From Candidatus Roizmanbacteria bacterium (lineage in GTDB: Bacteria; Patescibacteriota; Microgenomatia; UBA1406; GWC2-37-13): DNA of 38,783 nucleotides. The stretch covers positions 1 to 38,783 of the forward strand of contig JACOYT010000019.1 in NCBI GenBank assembly GCA_016181725.1. Reading direction: 5' to 3'. The position numbers and the translations under genes were made by a program. Below are positions 1-6,927 of the stretch, piece after piece (position 1 is the first letter of the stretch; every line of letters begins with the position of its first letter). Under the pieces are notes generated by a model that worked only from the letters and a program-made list of their open reading frames with translations, had not been told where the DNA came from and made no database searches.

Positions 1-461
1 TCATCTATTACCCCTCGATTCCACTGTACTTGTCAGGTAACTTCCTTATCCTCTTGATTTTCTTAAGCGTCATGGTGAAGCTGGTTTCCGACTGGCACTA
101 CAACTTATATATCGTCACAACGCGAAAGATTTTGAAGGTGAGTTGTTCACCGCTTTTTTCACAGACCATAAGCGAGGTACTCTTGGATCAGGTGCGGGTA
201 ATTGAGGTAAACGTGAAGATTAAGAATTTTGTCCATGTTCTTTTAGATATGGGCGACGTTGTTATTGTCTTTGATCGGCCATCGCATGAGGAGATGTTTG
301 TCATCGCAAACATAGAAGATCCGGGAGCAACAGGAGACTTCTTGACCCATGCCTTTGAGCTTATCATGCATTCGTCTCCGGTTTGGTTCCACCCAAGAGA
401 CACAAAGCATCTCTATAAGTTGACAGAAGATGTCTATGAACGACCCCACACAGAGTCATAA
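1..461 (+). CDS. Membrane-anchored PH-like (bPH2/DUF304-type) protein, N-terminus cut by window edge
   Basis: The reading frame is open to the left edge (first whole codon at position 3), so the true start lies outside the window; the TTG at 30 is not a credible start. A hydrophobic segment (roughly LILLIFLSVMVKLVSD) is followed by a WHYNLYIVTTRKILKV strand, which resembles the 'Y.vTd.Rii.v' opening of bacterial PH-like domains, and then by beta-rich sequence with SEVLLDQVRVIEV. I infer a PH-like domain on the cytoplasmic face after a transmembrane helix; the biochemical role of such proteins is unknown. The next gene starts 17 nt after the stop, with its own Shine-Dalgarno, so the two are probably cotranscribed. 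Family call is moderate because the first part is missing. Confidence 0.6.
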   Translation, partial: IYYPSIPLYLSGNFLILLIFLSVMVKLVSDWHYNLYIVTTRKILKVSCSPLFSQTISEVLLDQVRVIEVNVKIKNFVHVLLDMGDVVIVFDRPSHEEMFVIANIEDPGATGDFLTHAFELIMHSSPVWFHPRDTKHLYKLTEDVYERPHTES

Positions 462-462
462 G

Positions 463-470
463 AAAGGAGG
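463..470 (+). promoter_or_regulatory. Shine-Dalgarno that sets the start of the 479 gene
   Basis: AAAGGAGG ends 8 nt before ATG 479. It makes ATG 479 a better start than the in-frame GTG at 470, which lies inside the site. It is one of the few strong Shine-Dalgarno sequences in the window and belongs to a gene internal to a transcript. Confidence 0.8.
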
Positions 471-478
471 TGATCGAT

Positions 479-691
479 ATGGACTTTGTGACGACAGTAT
501 TTCTTACAATCTTTTTGACGGCTGTTGCGGTTTTAGCCCTTTTCAACATCCTCTATGTTGGAGGAGTGGAGAGGACGAGAAAACAGACAGGGATGCATCC
601 CCCCACATATATTCACGGGATTTTAAGGGTGAATATTGTGGTTGCGCTCTTTGTCGTAGGACTCATCGCCGTTTTTATGGCAGTGCTATAA
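479..691 (+). CDS. Small membrane protein with two transmembrane helices
   Basis: About 70 residues. Two hydrophobic stretches, near residues 3-26 (VTTVFLTIFLTAVAVLALF) and 48-69 (VNIVVALFVVGLIAVFMAVL), flank a short polar loop with a Arg/Lys-rich piece (ERTRKQTG), so it should be a helical hairpin in the cytoplasmic membrane. I do not recognise the family. It follows the PH-like gene by 17 nt with an ideal Shine-Dalgarno and its 3' end overlaps the 3' end of the convergent gene at 686-1198 by 6 nt. Function unknown; the tandem position suggests it works with the PH-like membrane protein. Confidence 0.7.
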   Translation: MDFVTTVFLTIFLTAVAVLALFNILYVGGVERTRKQTGMHPPTYIHGILRVNIVVALFVVGLIAVFMAVL

Positions 692-1198
692 GCCTGGAGA
701 TATGGGTTGAGATATTCCCCTTCGAGTTTTTCCTTTTCGTCTTTCAACTTGAATTCTGACCGCTCTATCCATCTGTTCTTTCGCAATCACAAGAGTTTTT
801 CTTATCGGGGCGCCGACCTCTCTTGCATACTCTTTTACTTTTGAAACAACATTTCTATCTTGTGCTTGGTCGAAAGGAGGAAGTCCGAGGGTTTCTTTGA
901 GGCCCGAAATCTTGTTTGAGACGAGTTCATCACGGGCAATGATAGTGGTTTCGAGATAGGTTTCTGCATCTTTAGAAAATTGTCCTGCAAGACGCGCTTC
1001 CTTAAAGTGAGAAGATTTTTGCCTATTTTTTTCTTTAAGGCGATTATAGAGTTCTTGAGCTTGTGGGGCTAACAGCCCCCAGATGAGTATCGATTTAAGC
1101 AGCTTCTCGCCCTCTTTCCTGTTTCGTGCAAGTTCCTGTTTAAGGCGAGATGGATCTTTGGGTGCTGAAATAACCGGTGCCATCTCTACTTGTGCCAT
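686..1198 (-). CDS. Hypothetical charged helical protein
   Basis: 170 residues, rich in Lys, Arg, Glu and Gln, with long predicted helices and no signal peptide. A short apolar stretch (LLKSILIWGLLAP, about residues 33-45) is too short to be a confident membrane span. No family recognised. The segment PPFDQAQDRN (about residues 107-116) resembles the translation of a dispersed intergenic repeat whose other copy lies at about 27750-27800, so a small repeat may have entered this gene in frame (weak). ATG 1198 is chosen because a consensus-like promoter ends 10 nt upstream (TTGACT, 16-nt spacer, TACAAT). Convergent with the preceding small membrane gene. Confidence 0.6.
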   Translation of the reverse strand: MAQVEMAPVISAPKDPSRLKQELARNRKEGEKLLKSILIWGLLAPQAQELYNRLKEKNRQKSSHFKEARLAGQFSKDAETYLETTIIARDELVSNKISGLKETLGLPPFDQAQDRNVVSKVKEYAREVGAPIRKTLVIAKEQMDRAVRIQVERRKGKTRRGISQPISPGL

Positions 1199-1208
1199 GG
1201 CACATCAC

Positions 1209-1236
1209 ATTGTACCCATTTTGAAAAAGAAGTCAA
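1209..1236 (-). promoter_or_regulatory. Sigma70-like promoter of the 1198 gene
   Basis: On the minus strand, TTGACT (1236-1231), 16-nt spacer, TACAAT (1214-1209). The -10 box ends 10 nt before ATG 1198, so the predicted 5' leader is only about 3-4 nt, with no Shine-Dalgarno. Confidence 0.65.
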
Positions 1237-1254
1237 CCCCAAAAAAGAGAAGGT

Positions 1255-1551
1255 TCATTTTACGATCTCAAAACCGTCATGCATCTCTTGTTGTTCTTCC
1301 CAAAAGACCTCAACATCGTCTACCCGAGATACTGGAGACCCCTGTTTTACTGTTTCAATCATTTTTCGAAGTTTTTCCTCCGCTCCTTGAGCTAAAACCT
1401 CAACTCCTCCATAGGGACCAAAGATTTCGGGGCGGTCAAAAACATTCCGCACCCAGCCGGTAATTCCAATCATTTTTGCCTGGATTTTGGTCCAGGCGCG
1501 GAAACCAACACCGATGACATCGCCCTTGACATATAAGCGCACCTGCTTCAT
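1255..1551 (-). CDS. acyP: Acylphosphatase
   Basis: 98 residues, the usual length of the family. Acylphosphatases hydrolyse carboxyl-phosphate bonds of small acyl phosphates in the cytosol. The sequence shows the substrate-binding loop GDVIGVGFRAWTKIQA near residues 10-25 with the catalytic Arg (VGFR, R18 by count), and the conserved GWVRNVFD segment near 32-39 with the catalytic Asn. The following VEVLAQGAEEKLRKMIETVKQGSP fits the second strand-helix of the ferredoxin-like fold. Start is the ATG in KQVRLYVKGDV. Upstream is a repeat-rich gap (1560-1724), so its promoter is unclear. Stands alone on the minus strand between unknown genes. Confidence 0.93.
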   Translation of the reverse strand: MKQVRLYVKGDVIGVGFRAWTKIQAKMIGITGWVRNVFDRPEIFGPYGGVEVLAQGAEEKLRKMIETVKQGSPVSRVDDVEVFWEEQQEMHDGFEIVK

Positions 1552-1559
1552 AGGTTAAA

Positions 1560-1724
1560 TCCGAAATCCGAATCTCGAAGCACTAGTTTAGGAAGGAAGA
1601 GGTATGATGTAGGAAGCTGGATTGATGAAGTAAGAAGTAAGAACAATATCCTACTTCCTACCTCCATATCTAGCTTCCTACGTCCTCCTTCCTACTTCTC
1701 CCATCGGGATTTGGTACCTCGGAT
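1560..1724. repeat. Low-complexity inverted repeat of TTCCTAC-type words
   Basis: The gap between acyP and the TPR gene is filled by short words in opposing orientation: GGAAGGAAG, GTAGGAAGCT and AAGTAAGAAGTAAG on the left, then CCTACTTCCTACC, TAGCTTCCTAC and CCTTCCTACTTC on the right, framed by AAATCCGAAATCCGAA and CGGATTT. The whole block can fold into a long imperfect stem. No gene seen in it. Same style as the blocks at 2127-2250 and 31189-31300 but with different words. Confidence 0.7.
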
Positions 1725-2126
1725 TTATTCTCTAATCTCCGGGTCTACCGCCTTTGCCCGCTCAAGATACATCTTCGCCTTTTCTCTCTCTCCTGCATCC
1801 CTGTGGAGCAAAAAAAGACTGTAGAGAACTTCCTTTGCTTTCGGGTTCTCTTTCAAGATTTGTTCAAGATTTTGTATCATTTTTTCCCGGCGTTCTTCTT
1901 TCTCAAAAACAGCGTCTTCAATACGCCGCCCGTAGAGATTTTTAAACAAGAGAAGTTTGCCTGGGAACTCTGGGAGGCTTTTTATTCGGGTGAGAAACTC
2001 AACGATGTTTTCTTTTTCATTGTCCACAAGCCTAAAATAGAGAGGCGAGATGAGTTGAGAAGAAGCAATATTTGCGAATAGAAGGATTCCTAAGAGAGTT
2101 ACGACAAAGAATTGTTGCGGTTTCAT
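1725..2126 (-). CDS. TPR-type protein with N-terminal membrane anchor or signal peptide
   Basis: About 133 residues from ATG 2126. The in-frame TTG 6 nt upstream is less likely. An N-terminal hydrophobic segment (FFVVTLLGILLFANIASSQ) is a signal peptide or anchor. The C-terminal half, NPKAKEVLYSLFLLHRDAGEREKAKMYLERAKAVDP, carries one clear tetratricopeptide unit with the typical A/L/Y spacing and a closing DP. The middle is charged and probably helical. I infer a protein-protein contact role outside the membrane or at its surface. It is flanked on both sides by long inverted-repeat blocks, so its promoter cannot be assigned. Confidence 0.6.
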   Translation of the reverse strand: MKPQQFFVVTLLGILLFANIASSQLISPLYFRLVDNEKENIVEFLTRIKSLPEFPGKLLLFKNLYGRRIEDAVFEKEERREKMIQNLEQILKENPKAKEVLYSLFLLHRDAGEREKAKMYLERAKAVDPEIRE

Positions 2127-2250
2127 TATCAAGTTTCAAATGACAAAATCAAAATTTCAAATCAAGCTCAAAGCTCAAAATCCAAAAAGGTATTTAGTCA
2201 TTTTGATTTTGGATTTGATTTGACATTTGAGCTTTGAAATTTGGACTTCG
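2127..2250. repeat. Long imperfect inverted repeat of TCAAAAT-type words
   Basis: Left arm words (TTTCAAATGACAAAATCAAA, TTTCAAATCAAGCTCAAAGC) recur as complements on the right (TCATTTTGATTTTGGATTTG, TTTGACATTTGAGCTTTGAA) around a centre near 2190. The arms are permuted rather than exact. It lies between divergent genes (2126 minus, 2299 plus). The words resemble the AAATTCAAAATTC words found inside coding sequence at 5299 and 5512. Confidence 0.7.
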
Positions 2251-2286
2251 AGATTAATTCGGTCAATTATTTCGCCCTGTCTATTA

Positions 2287-2292
2287 TATAAT
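2287..2292 (+). promoter_or_regulatory. -10 box (TATAAT) for the TraG-like gene
   Basis: A perfect TATAAT ends 6 nt before ATG 2299; the -35 region is poor. Start point should fall at or next to the ATG, giving a leaderless transcript. This is also the reason for preferring ATG 2299 over the upstream in-frame codon at 2227. Confidence 0.55.
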
Positions 2293-2298
2293 TTTTCC

Positions 2299-4821
2299 AT
2301 GGACGTTTTGGCAAGTACAGAGATTTTAGAGCGGTTGATAACGTTTGTATTGGCGCTCTTTGCGGCCGCCGCAGCAGGCGCCCTCACCTTGGTTTTGATC
2401 TATCTTGTGGTTATTTACTTTCGATTAAAGAAGCGGGAAGAGCAGTCTTTGGAGATGGTAACGGTTGAGGTAAGACTTTCCAAAGACAACGAGATCAAGA
2501 TCGACGCTGCAGAGCAGATGATCGCATCGTTTGCCTCGCTCAAAAAGTCCGGGTGGACCTCGTTTTTAGATGTTGATGACACGATCGCCTTTGAAATTGT
2601 CGGAAAGAAAGCAGATATAAGATTCTATGTGTCTGCCCCTGCAAAAATCATCGATCTTGTTGAGAAAACGGTTTACGGATACTATCCCCAGGCAGAGATT
2701 CATCGAGCGGACGAACCAAATATTTTCTCTGAAGACGGGAAAGTTGCCTATGCCGCACTTGTCCAGAAAGACTATGCGTTTATGCCATTTAAGACATACA
2801 AGGATCTTCCGACCGACCCTCTTGCTGCAATCACCTCGGCACTTTCAAAGCTGGGCGAGGGCGAGGGGACAATCTTGCAGGTGTTGATTCGGCCTGCCGC
2901 CTCAAAATGGAAAAAGCGCGGTAAATCATATGTATCGCACACGAAAAAAAGTGAATCCGATCCGGAGAAAGCCACCTTTAAAACCGACCCAAAGACGCTG
3001 GAGAAGATTGAAGATAAAGCATCAAAAAGCAGTTTTGACACAGCAGTTCGAGTGGTTGTCTCATCAAAAAGCCCCCAGACGGCAAATGTCCACCTTCGAA
3101 ACATCATAACTTCGATGGCGCAGTTCAACGGCGACCTCAACAACTTGAAGAAATCGCGCATTGTCTTTAAGGGAGGATTTATGCTCAATTTCGTCTATAA
3201 ATTCTTCCCGGTTCTTGAGACTCCGTTTTTCAAGTCAACCTCAGTTTTTTCAGCAGACGAAGTTGCGTCAATCTTCCATTTCCCAAATAAAACCGTTGAG
3301 ACGCCCCACATCCAGTGGCTAAAATCAAAGACCGCCCCGGTCTCATCCGAGGTTCTTGCAGAGGGAGGAGTCTACATAGGAGACGGATTTTATCGAGGGG
3401 TCAGAAGACCCATCCATATCGGGCTTGAGGATCGGAGAAGACACATCTACATAATCGGGAAAACCGGGGTTGGGAAATCAATTCTTCTTTTAAATATGGC
3501 GATTCAAGATATAGAGGCAGGCCGCGGCGTCTGCGTCATTGACCCCCATGGCGATCTCATCGACGAGATTGTAAAGTACATCCCGCCACAGCGAGCAGAG
3601 GATGTCATCTACTTTGATCCTTCAGATACGGGCCGCCCGATGGGGCTCAATCTCCTTGAGGCATATACCGAAGAGCAGCAGCATTACATCACAACCGCCA
3701 TCATAAACCTTATGTACAAGCTGTATGATCCGCAGAGAACCGGTATCATCGGGCCGCGATTTGAACATGCAGTCCGAAATGCAATGCTTACCGCAATGTC
3801 GGAGCAAGGAACGACATTTGTTGAGGTGGTGCGGATCTTAACCGACTCAAAGTATGTACAGGAGATCCTTCCTCGGGTTCAAGACCCGATCGTAAGGCGC
3901 TACTGGACAGACCAGATTGCACAGACCGCAGACTTCCATAAGTCAGAAGTTTTAGACTACATTGTCTCAAAATTTGGGCGCTTCGTCACCAACAAAACCA
4001 TGCGAAACATCATCGGCCAGTCAGTATCGGCATTTGATTTCAGACGGGTAATGGATGAGGGAAAGGTGCTTTTAATAAATCTTTCAAAGGGGAAGCTTGG
4101 CGAGGAGAATTCGAGCTTCTTAGGATTGGTACTGGTTCCAAAGATCCTGATTGCCGCAATGAGCAGGCAGGAGGTACCGGAGGAGAAGCGCCCTGACTTT
4201 TTCCTCTATGTTGATGAGTTTCAGAATTTTGCAACGCCTGATTTTGCAACGATTCTATCTGAAGCAAGAAAATATCGGCTCAATCTGACGGTTGCAAATC
4301 AGTTCATCGGACAGGTGGAGGAGGAGGTAAAGAATGCGGTCTTTGGCAACATCGGAACCCTTGTCTCGTTTCGCGTGGGCGTAACTGACGCATCGTATCT
4401 GCAGCGCGAATTCCAGCCGGTTTTCACCGAGTCAGACCTCATAAACGTTGAGCGCTTCCATGTGTATATGAAAACAATCGTGCGCAATGAGCCGGTTCCT
4501 CCGTTTTCTGCGGACCTGACGATTGACATGAAGAAGCTTAAGGCAAGGGCAAACGAGAAGATTGCCCAGGCCGTGATCCAGCTCTCTCGGCTCAAATTCG
4601 GCAGGCCCAAAGAGCTCATCGAAGCAGAGAGCAAGGTTATAGGTGAAGGTTGGGGTGAGGAAGTTGGTGTTCCATATGTCATCCCCGCGAAAGCGGGGAT
4701 CCAGAACATCTGGATTCCCAATCACCCCGCACCAGAGCAAGTACGGTGCGGGGTAGTCCCGTACCGATCTTCGATCTGGTACTGGGACAAGTTGGGAATG
4801 ACACCTAACCCAACTTCCTAA
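2299..4821 (+). CDS. VirD4/TraG-like membrane ATPase (type IV secretion coupling-type)
   Basis: 840 residues from ATG 2299. The N-terminus has a membrane span (LALFAAAAAGALTLVLIYLVVIYF) and then a long region preceding the motor, as in Patescibacteria TraG-like proteins. The P-loop is IIGKTGVGKS near residue 390, followed by CVIDPHGDLIDEIV; the Walker B region is FFLYVDEFQNFATPDF near residue 636, followed by the ANQF segment. Such ATPases pump DNA or protein at a conjugation or secretion pore. Residues from about 794 to the end (starting VIPAKAGIQ) are encoded by a dispersed palindromic repeat, so the native C-terminus has been replaced or extended. No other secretion gene lies beside it, but the membrane PH-like genes upstream may belong to the same machine. 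Confidence 0.85.
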   Translation: MDVLASTEILERLITFVLALFAAAAAGALTLVLIYLVVIYFRLKKREEQSLEMVTVEVRLSKDNEIKIDAAEQMIASFASLKKSGWTSFLDVDDTIAFEIVGKKADIRFYVSAPAKIIDLVEKTVYGYYPQAEIHRADEPNIFSEDGKVAYAALVQKDYAFMPFKTYKDLPTDPLAAITSALSKLGEGEGTILQVLIRPAASKWKKRGKSYVSHTKKSESDPEKATFKTDPKTLEKIEDKASKSSFDTAVRVVVSSKSPQTANVHLRNIITSMAQFNGDLNNLKKSRIVFKGGFMLNFVYKFFPVLETPFFKSTSVFSADEVASIFHFPNKTVETPHIQWLKSKTAPVSSEVLAEGGVYIGDGFYRGVRRPIHIGLEDRRRHIYIIGKTGVGKSILLLNMAIQDIEAGRGVCVIDPHGDLIDEIVKYIPPQRAEDVIYFDPSDTGRPMGLNLLEAYTEEQQHYITTAIINLMYKLYDPQRTGIIGPRFEHAVRNAMLTAMSEQGTTFVEVVRILTDSKYVQEILPRVQDPIVRRYWTDQIAQTADFHKSEVLDYIVSKFGRFVTNKTMRNIIGQSVSAFDFRRVMDEGKVLLINLSKGKLGEENSSFLGLVLVPKILIAAMSRQEVPEEKRPDFFLYVDEFQNFATPDFATILSEARKYRLNLTVANQFIGQVEEEVKNAVFGNIGTLVSFRVGVTDASYLQREFQPVFTESDLINVERFHVYMKTIVRNEPVPPFSADLTIDMKKLKARANEKIAQAVIQLSRLKFGRPKELIEAESKVIGEGWGEEVGVPYVIPAKAGIQNIWIPNHPAPEQVRCGVVPYRSSIWYWDKLGMTPNPTS
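4678..4800. repeat. Composite palindromic repeat (VIPAKAGIQ type) inside the 3' end of the TraG-like gene
   Basis: Three hairpins sit in one element: CCCCGC/GCGGGG with a GAAA loop (4683-4698), CCCCGCACC/GGTGCGGGG (4725-4733 with 4745-4753), and GTACCGATC against GATCTGGTAC (4761-4769 with 4773-4782). An outer pair, TTCCCAA (4715-4721) and TTGGGAA (4792-4798), closes around the last two. The GTCATCCCCGCGAAAGCGGG opening is a repeat known from many bacterial genomes. It is translated in frame as the last ~47 residues of the ATPase. Confidence 0.85.
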
Positions 4822-4866
4822 CCCAAACCGGCTTCCTAACCTTTTCCCTAACCCAATTTCCAACCA
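4801..4866 (+). repeat. CTAACCCAA-type low-complexity tail
   Basis: After the palindromic element the sequence repeats words such as CTAACCCAACTTCCTAACCC and TTCCTAACC up to the next gene. The ATPase stop at 4819-4821 lies within it. No gene or hairpin seen. Confidence 0.5.
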
Positions 4867-4873
4867 ATAGTAT

Positions 4874-5650
4874 ATGTTTCAGCCCATAACCGCCCGTCTT
4901 ACCAAAAGAACAGACTTAACTTACGATGTCTCACAATTTCATTTCAAGTGCATAAATCCGCTTGAGCTTGATTTTTCCGCAGGGCAGTATATGCTGATCC
5001 ACGTACCGCTTACCCACGGCCATATCCGGCGGAAGCATTACTCAATCGTATCATCGGAAAAAGAGAAAGAGATCTTTGAACTTTTGGTACAACTTTTTAA
5101 AGGGGGAGTAGGGTCGGAGTATTTGAGAAAGCTTAAGATCGGTGACGAAGTATCCATGCAGGGCGCGGCAGGGGTTTTTACGTATAAAAACAGTCCTCGC
5201 GACAAAGTATTTATTGCAACCGGAACCGGGATTGCGCCGATTAAGAGCATTCTCACAACCGTTTTGAATCCCAAGAAACAAGATACAAGAAACATACAAA
5301 TTCAAAATTCACAGTTCAATGTTCAAAATTCCAAATTCTATCTCTTCTGGGGCTTAAAGACGGCAAAAGACGTCTACTTTCTTGATGACTTTAAGCGCCT
5401 TGCGAAAGAAAACCCAAACTTTACCTTTCAAATCTTTCTTTCCCGCCAACAAAGACTTAAAGAAGACGAAGTGTTTCGAAGCGGCCGCGTTGCAGCAGGC
5501 CTCAAAGAGCTAATTCAAAATTCAGAGTTCTCCGTTCAAAATTCCGATTTCTACATCGCCGGCTACCGTGATACCGTTGAGGCACTTCGTCAATGGGTGA
5601 TAGCCCACGGGGCAAAACCCGAGCGAATAACCTTTGAGAAGTTCGTATAA
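4874..5650 (+). CDS. FAD/NAD(P)-binding oxidoreductase of the ferredoxin-NADP reductase type
   Basis: 258 residues. The FAD part has GQYMLIHVPL and the flavin-binding RKHYSIVSS (about residues 56-64). The nucleotide part has the FIATGTGIAPIKSIL loop (about 115-129), then YLFWGLKTAKDVYF, FLSRQQ and FYIAGYRDTVEALRQW. It should be a soluble flavoprotein passing electrons between NAD(P)H and a ferredoxin or similar partner. It lacks a [2Fe-2S] cysteine set, so it is not a full PyrK. Two 40-nt repeat copies add peptides at residues 142-155 and 214-227, both in loops between core strands. No Shine-Dalgarno. The gap to the convergent RelE gene holds two palindromes. Confidence 0.85.
   Translation: MFQPITARLTKRTDLTYDVSQFHFKCINPLELDFSAGQYMLIHVPLTHGHIRRKHYSIVSSEKEKEIFELLVQLFKGGVGSEYLRKLKIGDEVSMQGAAGVFTYKNSPRDKVFIATGTGIAPIKSILTTVLNPKKQDTRNIQIQNSQFNVQNSKFYLFWGLKTAKDVYFLDDFKRLAKENPNFTFQIFLSRQQRLKEDEVFRSGRVAAGLKELIQNSEFSVQNSDFYIAGYRDTVEALRQWVIAHGAKPERITFEKFV
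5299..5338 (+). repeat. ORF-invading AATTCAAAATTC repeat, copy 1 (in frame)
   Basis: 40 nt starting AATTCAAAATTC and ending TTCAAAATTCCAAATTC, about 34 of 40 positions identical to copy 2. It encodes QNSQFNVQNSKF between the nucleotide-binding loop helix and the next strand of the flavoprotein. Confidence 0.8.
5512..5551 (+). repeat. ORF-invading AATTCAAAATTC repeat, copy 2 (in frame)
   Basis: 40 nt read in the same phase as copy 1, giving QNSEFSVQNSDF just before the last FYIAGYR strand of the same flavoprotein. Confidence 0.8.
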
Positions 5651-5694
5651 AAAGCCCTCACAAGCTGGTGGAGCCTCATTTTTAAGACTCAGGA

Positions 5695-5717
5695 AATCAC
5701 ACCGACGCGGTGTGATT
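5695..5717. terminator. Class A palindrome, probable bidirectional terminator
   Basis: Perfect 10-bp arms (AATCACACCG and its complement) around ACG. It lies between convergent genes ending at 5650 and 5768. It is followed by TTCTTGGCTTGACAAATGAG, a tail also seen beside the copies at 6375 and 10741. No long T-run, so terminator function is inferred from position. Confidence 0.6.
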
Positions 5718-5743
5718 CTTGGCTTGACAAATGAGCGCACATA

Positions 5744-5762
5744 TTGCACCTCGGAGGTGTAA
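5744..5762. terminator. Class B palindrome, probable bidirectional terminator
   Basis: TTGCACCTC and GAGGTGTAA around a single G, with one G-T pair. It follows the class A copy by 26 nt in the same convergent gap and runs up to the stop of the RelE gene. Confidence 0.6.
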
Positions 5763-5767
5763 AACTT

Positions 5768-6010
5768 TCACAGTTTTTTGTATGTTTTCTCTGCTCTTCG
5801 CTCTATTTTTAAAATAAACACGTTATCTTCTTCTAGGCGATACATAACCCGTATTCTTCCTTTTTTCACCCGGAAAATGTCTCCTCTTCCCTTAAGTTTC
5901 TGGATATCGAGGCCGGTTGGGTCTTTTGCACGAAGCTTTAGGAGGATAGCTTTAATCTGCCGACGTTCTTTCGAAGAGAATTTTCGAAGCACTTTCTCAA
6001 TCCTGTCCAT
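5768..6010 (-). CDS. RelE/ParE-type toxin
   Basis: 80 residues. RelE toxins cut mRNA in the ribosomal A site; ParE relatives poison gyrase. The sequence shows the family layout: an N-terminal helix pair (MDRIEKVLRKFSSKERRQIKAILLKL), then LDIQKLKGRGDIFRVKKGRIRVMYRLEEDNVFILKIERRAEKTYK, in which the core strands FRVKKGRIRVMYR and the C-terminal Arg/Tyr-rich end match RelE. The pattern of basic residues favours the RNase branch, but this is not certain. It starts 5 nt after the antitoxin stop, so both are on one transcript driven from the promoter at 6243-6271. Confidence 0.85.
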   Translation of the reverse strand: MDRIEKVLRKFSSKERRQIKAILLKLRAKDPTGLDIQKLKGRGDIFRVKKGRIRVMYRLEEDNVFILKIERRAEKTYKKL

Positions 6011-6015
6011 AGAAG

Positions 6016-6234
6016 TTACAATCGAGAAAGTACTTCGCTCATCGGGACACCACCTTTTTTAATCTGGGTAAAGTCAATCACCGTTTCCCACAGCGATTCT
6101 TCTTGGGAAAGAGGAGTGATCTTAAACACCGGTTTTGAACGGCGCACAACAGTAAAAGACCCCCCTTTTTCTACTTGGGATATGTATTTCTCAAGATGGG
6201 TACGAAGCTCTTTGACTCCAATGATGTCTGCCAT
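6016..6234 (-). CDS. Phd/YefM-type antitoxin
   Basis: 72 residues. The N-terminal MADIIGVKELRTHLEKYISQVEKGGSFTVVRRSKPVFKI is the Phd/YefM DNA-binding fold; the acidic, flexible C-terminal part (SQEESLWETVIDFTQIKKGG) should wrap the toxin. These antitoxins neutralise the partner and repress their own promoter. The ATG is only 8 nt after a TAAACT -10 box, with no Shine-Dalgarno. A 22-bp perfect palindrome overlaps the promoter and is the likely operator. Order is antitoxin first, then RelE, 5 nt apart. Confidence 0.88.
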   Translation of the reverse strand: MADIIGVKELRTHLEKYISQVEKGGSFTVVRRSKPVFKITPLSQEESLWETVIDFTQIKKGGVPMSEVLSRL

Positions 6235-6241
6235 AGAACTT

Positions 6242-6271
6242 AAGTTTATCTTAAGATAAACTTCTTGTCAA
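6242..6271 (-). promoter_or_regulatory. Promoter with 22-bp palindromic operator of the phd/relE locus
   Basis: Minus strand: TTGACA (6271-6266), 17-nt spacer, TAAACT (6248-6243). A perfect 22-bp palindrome, 6242-6263 (half-site AAGTTTATCTT), covers the -10 box and most of the spacer, so bound antitoxin would block polymerase. The -10 ends 8 nt before ATG 6234. Confidence 0.8.
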
Positions 6272-6351
6272 GGCTTGGTGTGTACACCGGAGCAAGGTGT
6301 GTACAAAGAGACGTTTCTAAAATCCCGTGACAAAGCGGAAACCACTTATCC

Positions 6352-6400
6352 AACCGCGGCGGTTGACCATGGATATCACACCGCGTCGGTGTGATTTTTT
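6352..6400. terminator. Class A palindrome with T-run
   Basis: Nine-base-pair arms (ATCACACCG and complement) around CGT at 6375-6395, followed by TTTTTT on the plus strand, then GGCTTG. A smaller palindrome, AACCGC-G-GCGGTT, sits at 6352-6364. On the minus strand it lies downstream of the decayed pilin gene and upstream of the phd promoter. The T-run favours plus-strand termination, although no plus-strand gene is nearby. Confidence 0.5.
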
Positions 6401-6466
6401 GGCTTGTGGGGCTAGAAGCCTGTCACGAAAAAGTCAGAGGGGATCTGGGGGTAGGATTGGAAAAGC

Positions 6467-6905
6467 TCAACCTTCTTCGATACTCCGGTCTGTGAGGTTG
6501 CTTCGGAGTTTACGAACTTTGACTTTTGCATTTTGATAATTTGCCGCAGTAAGCGCTTGAGTTCGACAATTAAAACGGATTCCTTTTACCTCTTGGGGAG
6601 TAAAGCTTGAATCATACAGATCATTCGTATTTGTTCCGAAGGTATCGCCGGAATCAACAATAAATCGCTTGATTTGATAGCCTGAAACTCCTGGATCATC
6701 ATAGATTACCGAAAGCTCAAGGGCGATACTGTTGCAGGATGCTCCTCCTGTGCCGTAGTAGACTGCGACGTTTCCGGTATACGGGTTGCCAAGCGCAGGA
6801 TAGTCTGATAGGTAGAACGTGTATTGAGACGATTGTCATCGTCAAAGCAAGAAGCATGACCGCAATAAGCAGGATCTGGCCAGACTGGTTTGTTTTAGAT
6901 CTCAT
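6467..6905 (-). pseudogene. Decayed PilX/pilin-like gene with internal deletion or frameshift
   Basis: From ATG 6905 the product begins MRSKTNQSGQILLIAVMLLA followed by LTMTIVS, a type IV pilin/PilX-style N-terminus with a hydrophobic helix. The frame then runs into basic low-quality sequence. In another minus frame, from about 6830 down to the TGA at 6467-6469, a good continuation reads QYTFYLSDYPALGNP, YTGNVAVYYGTGGASCNS, VIYDDPGVSGYQIKRFIV and FTPQEVKGIRFNCRTQA, typical of a pilin-like globular domain. The two pieces meet without the usual middle part, so I infer an internal deletion that also shifted the frame. The neighbouring surface gene is damaged too. Confidence 0.65.
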
Positions 6906-6927
6906 AGGGGACAGGTACCCAAACGTC

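Noticed and set aside
2227-2298. Extended N-terminus of the TraG-like ATPase from 2227
   Set aside because: These 24 codons fall in the inverted-repeat block and include the -10 box; ATG 2299 fits the promoter and gives a normal start before the membrane helix.
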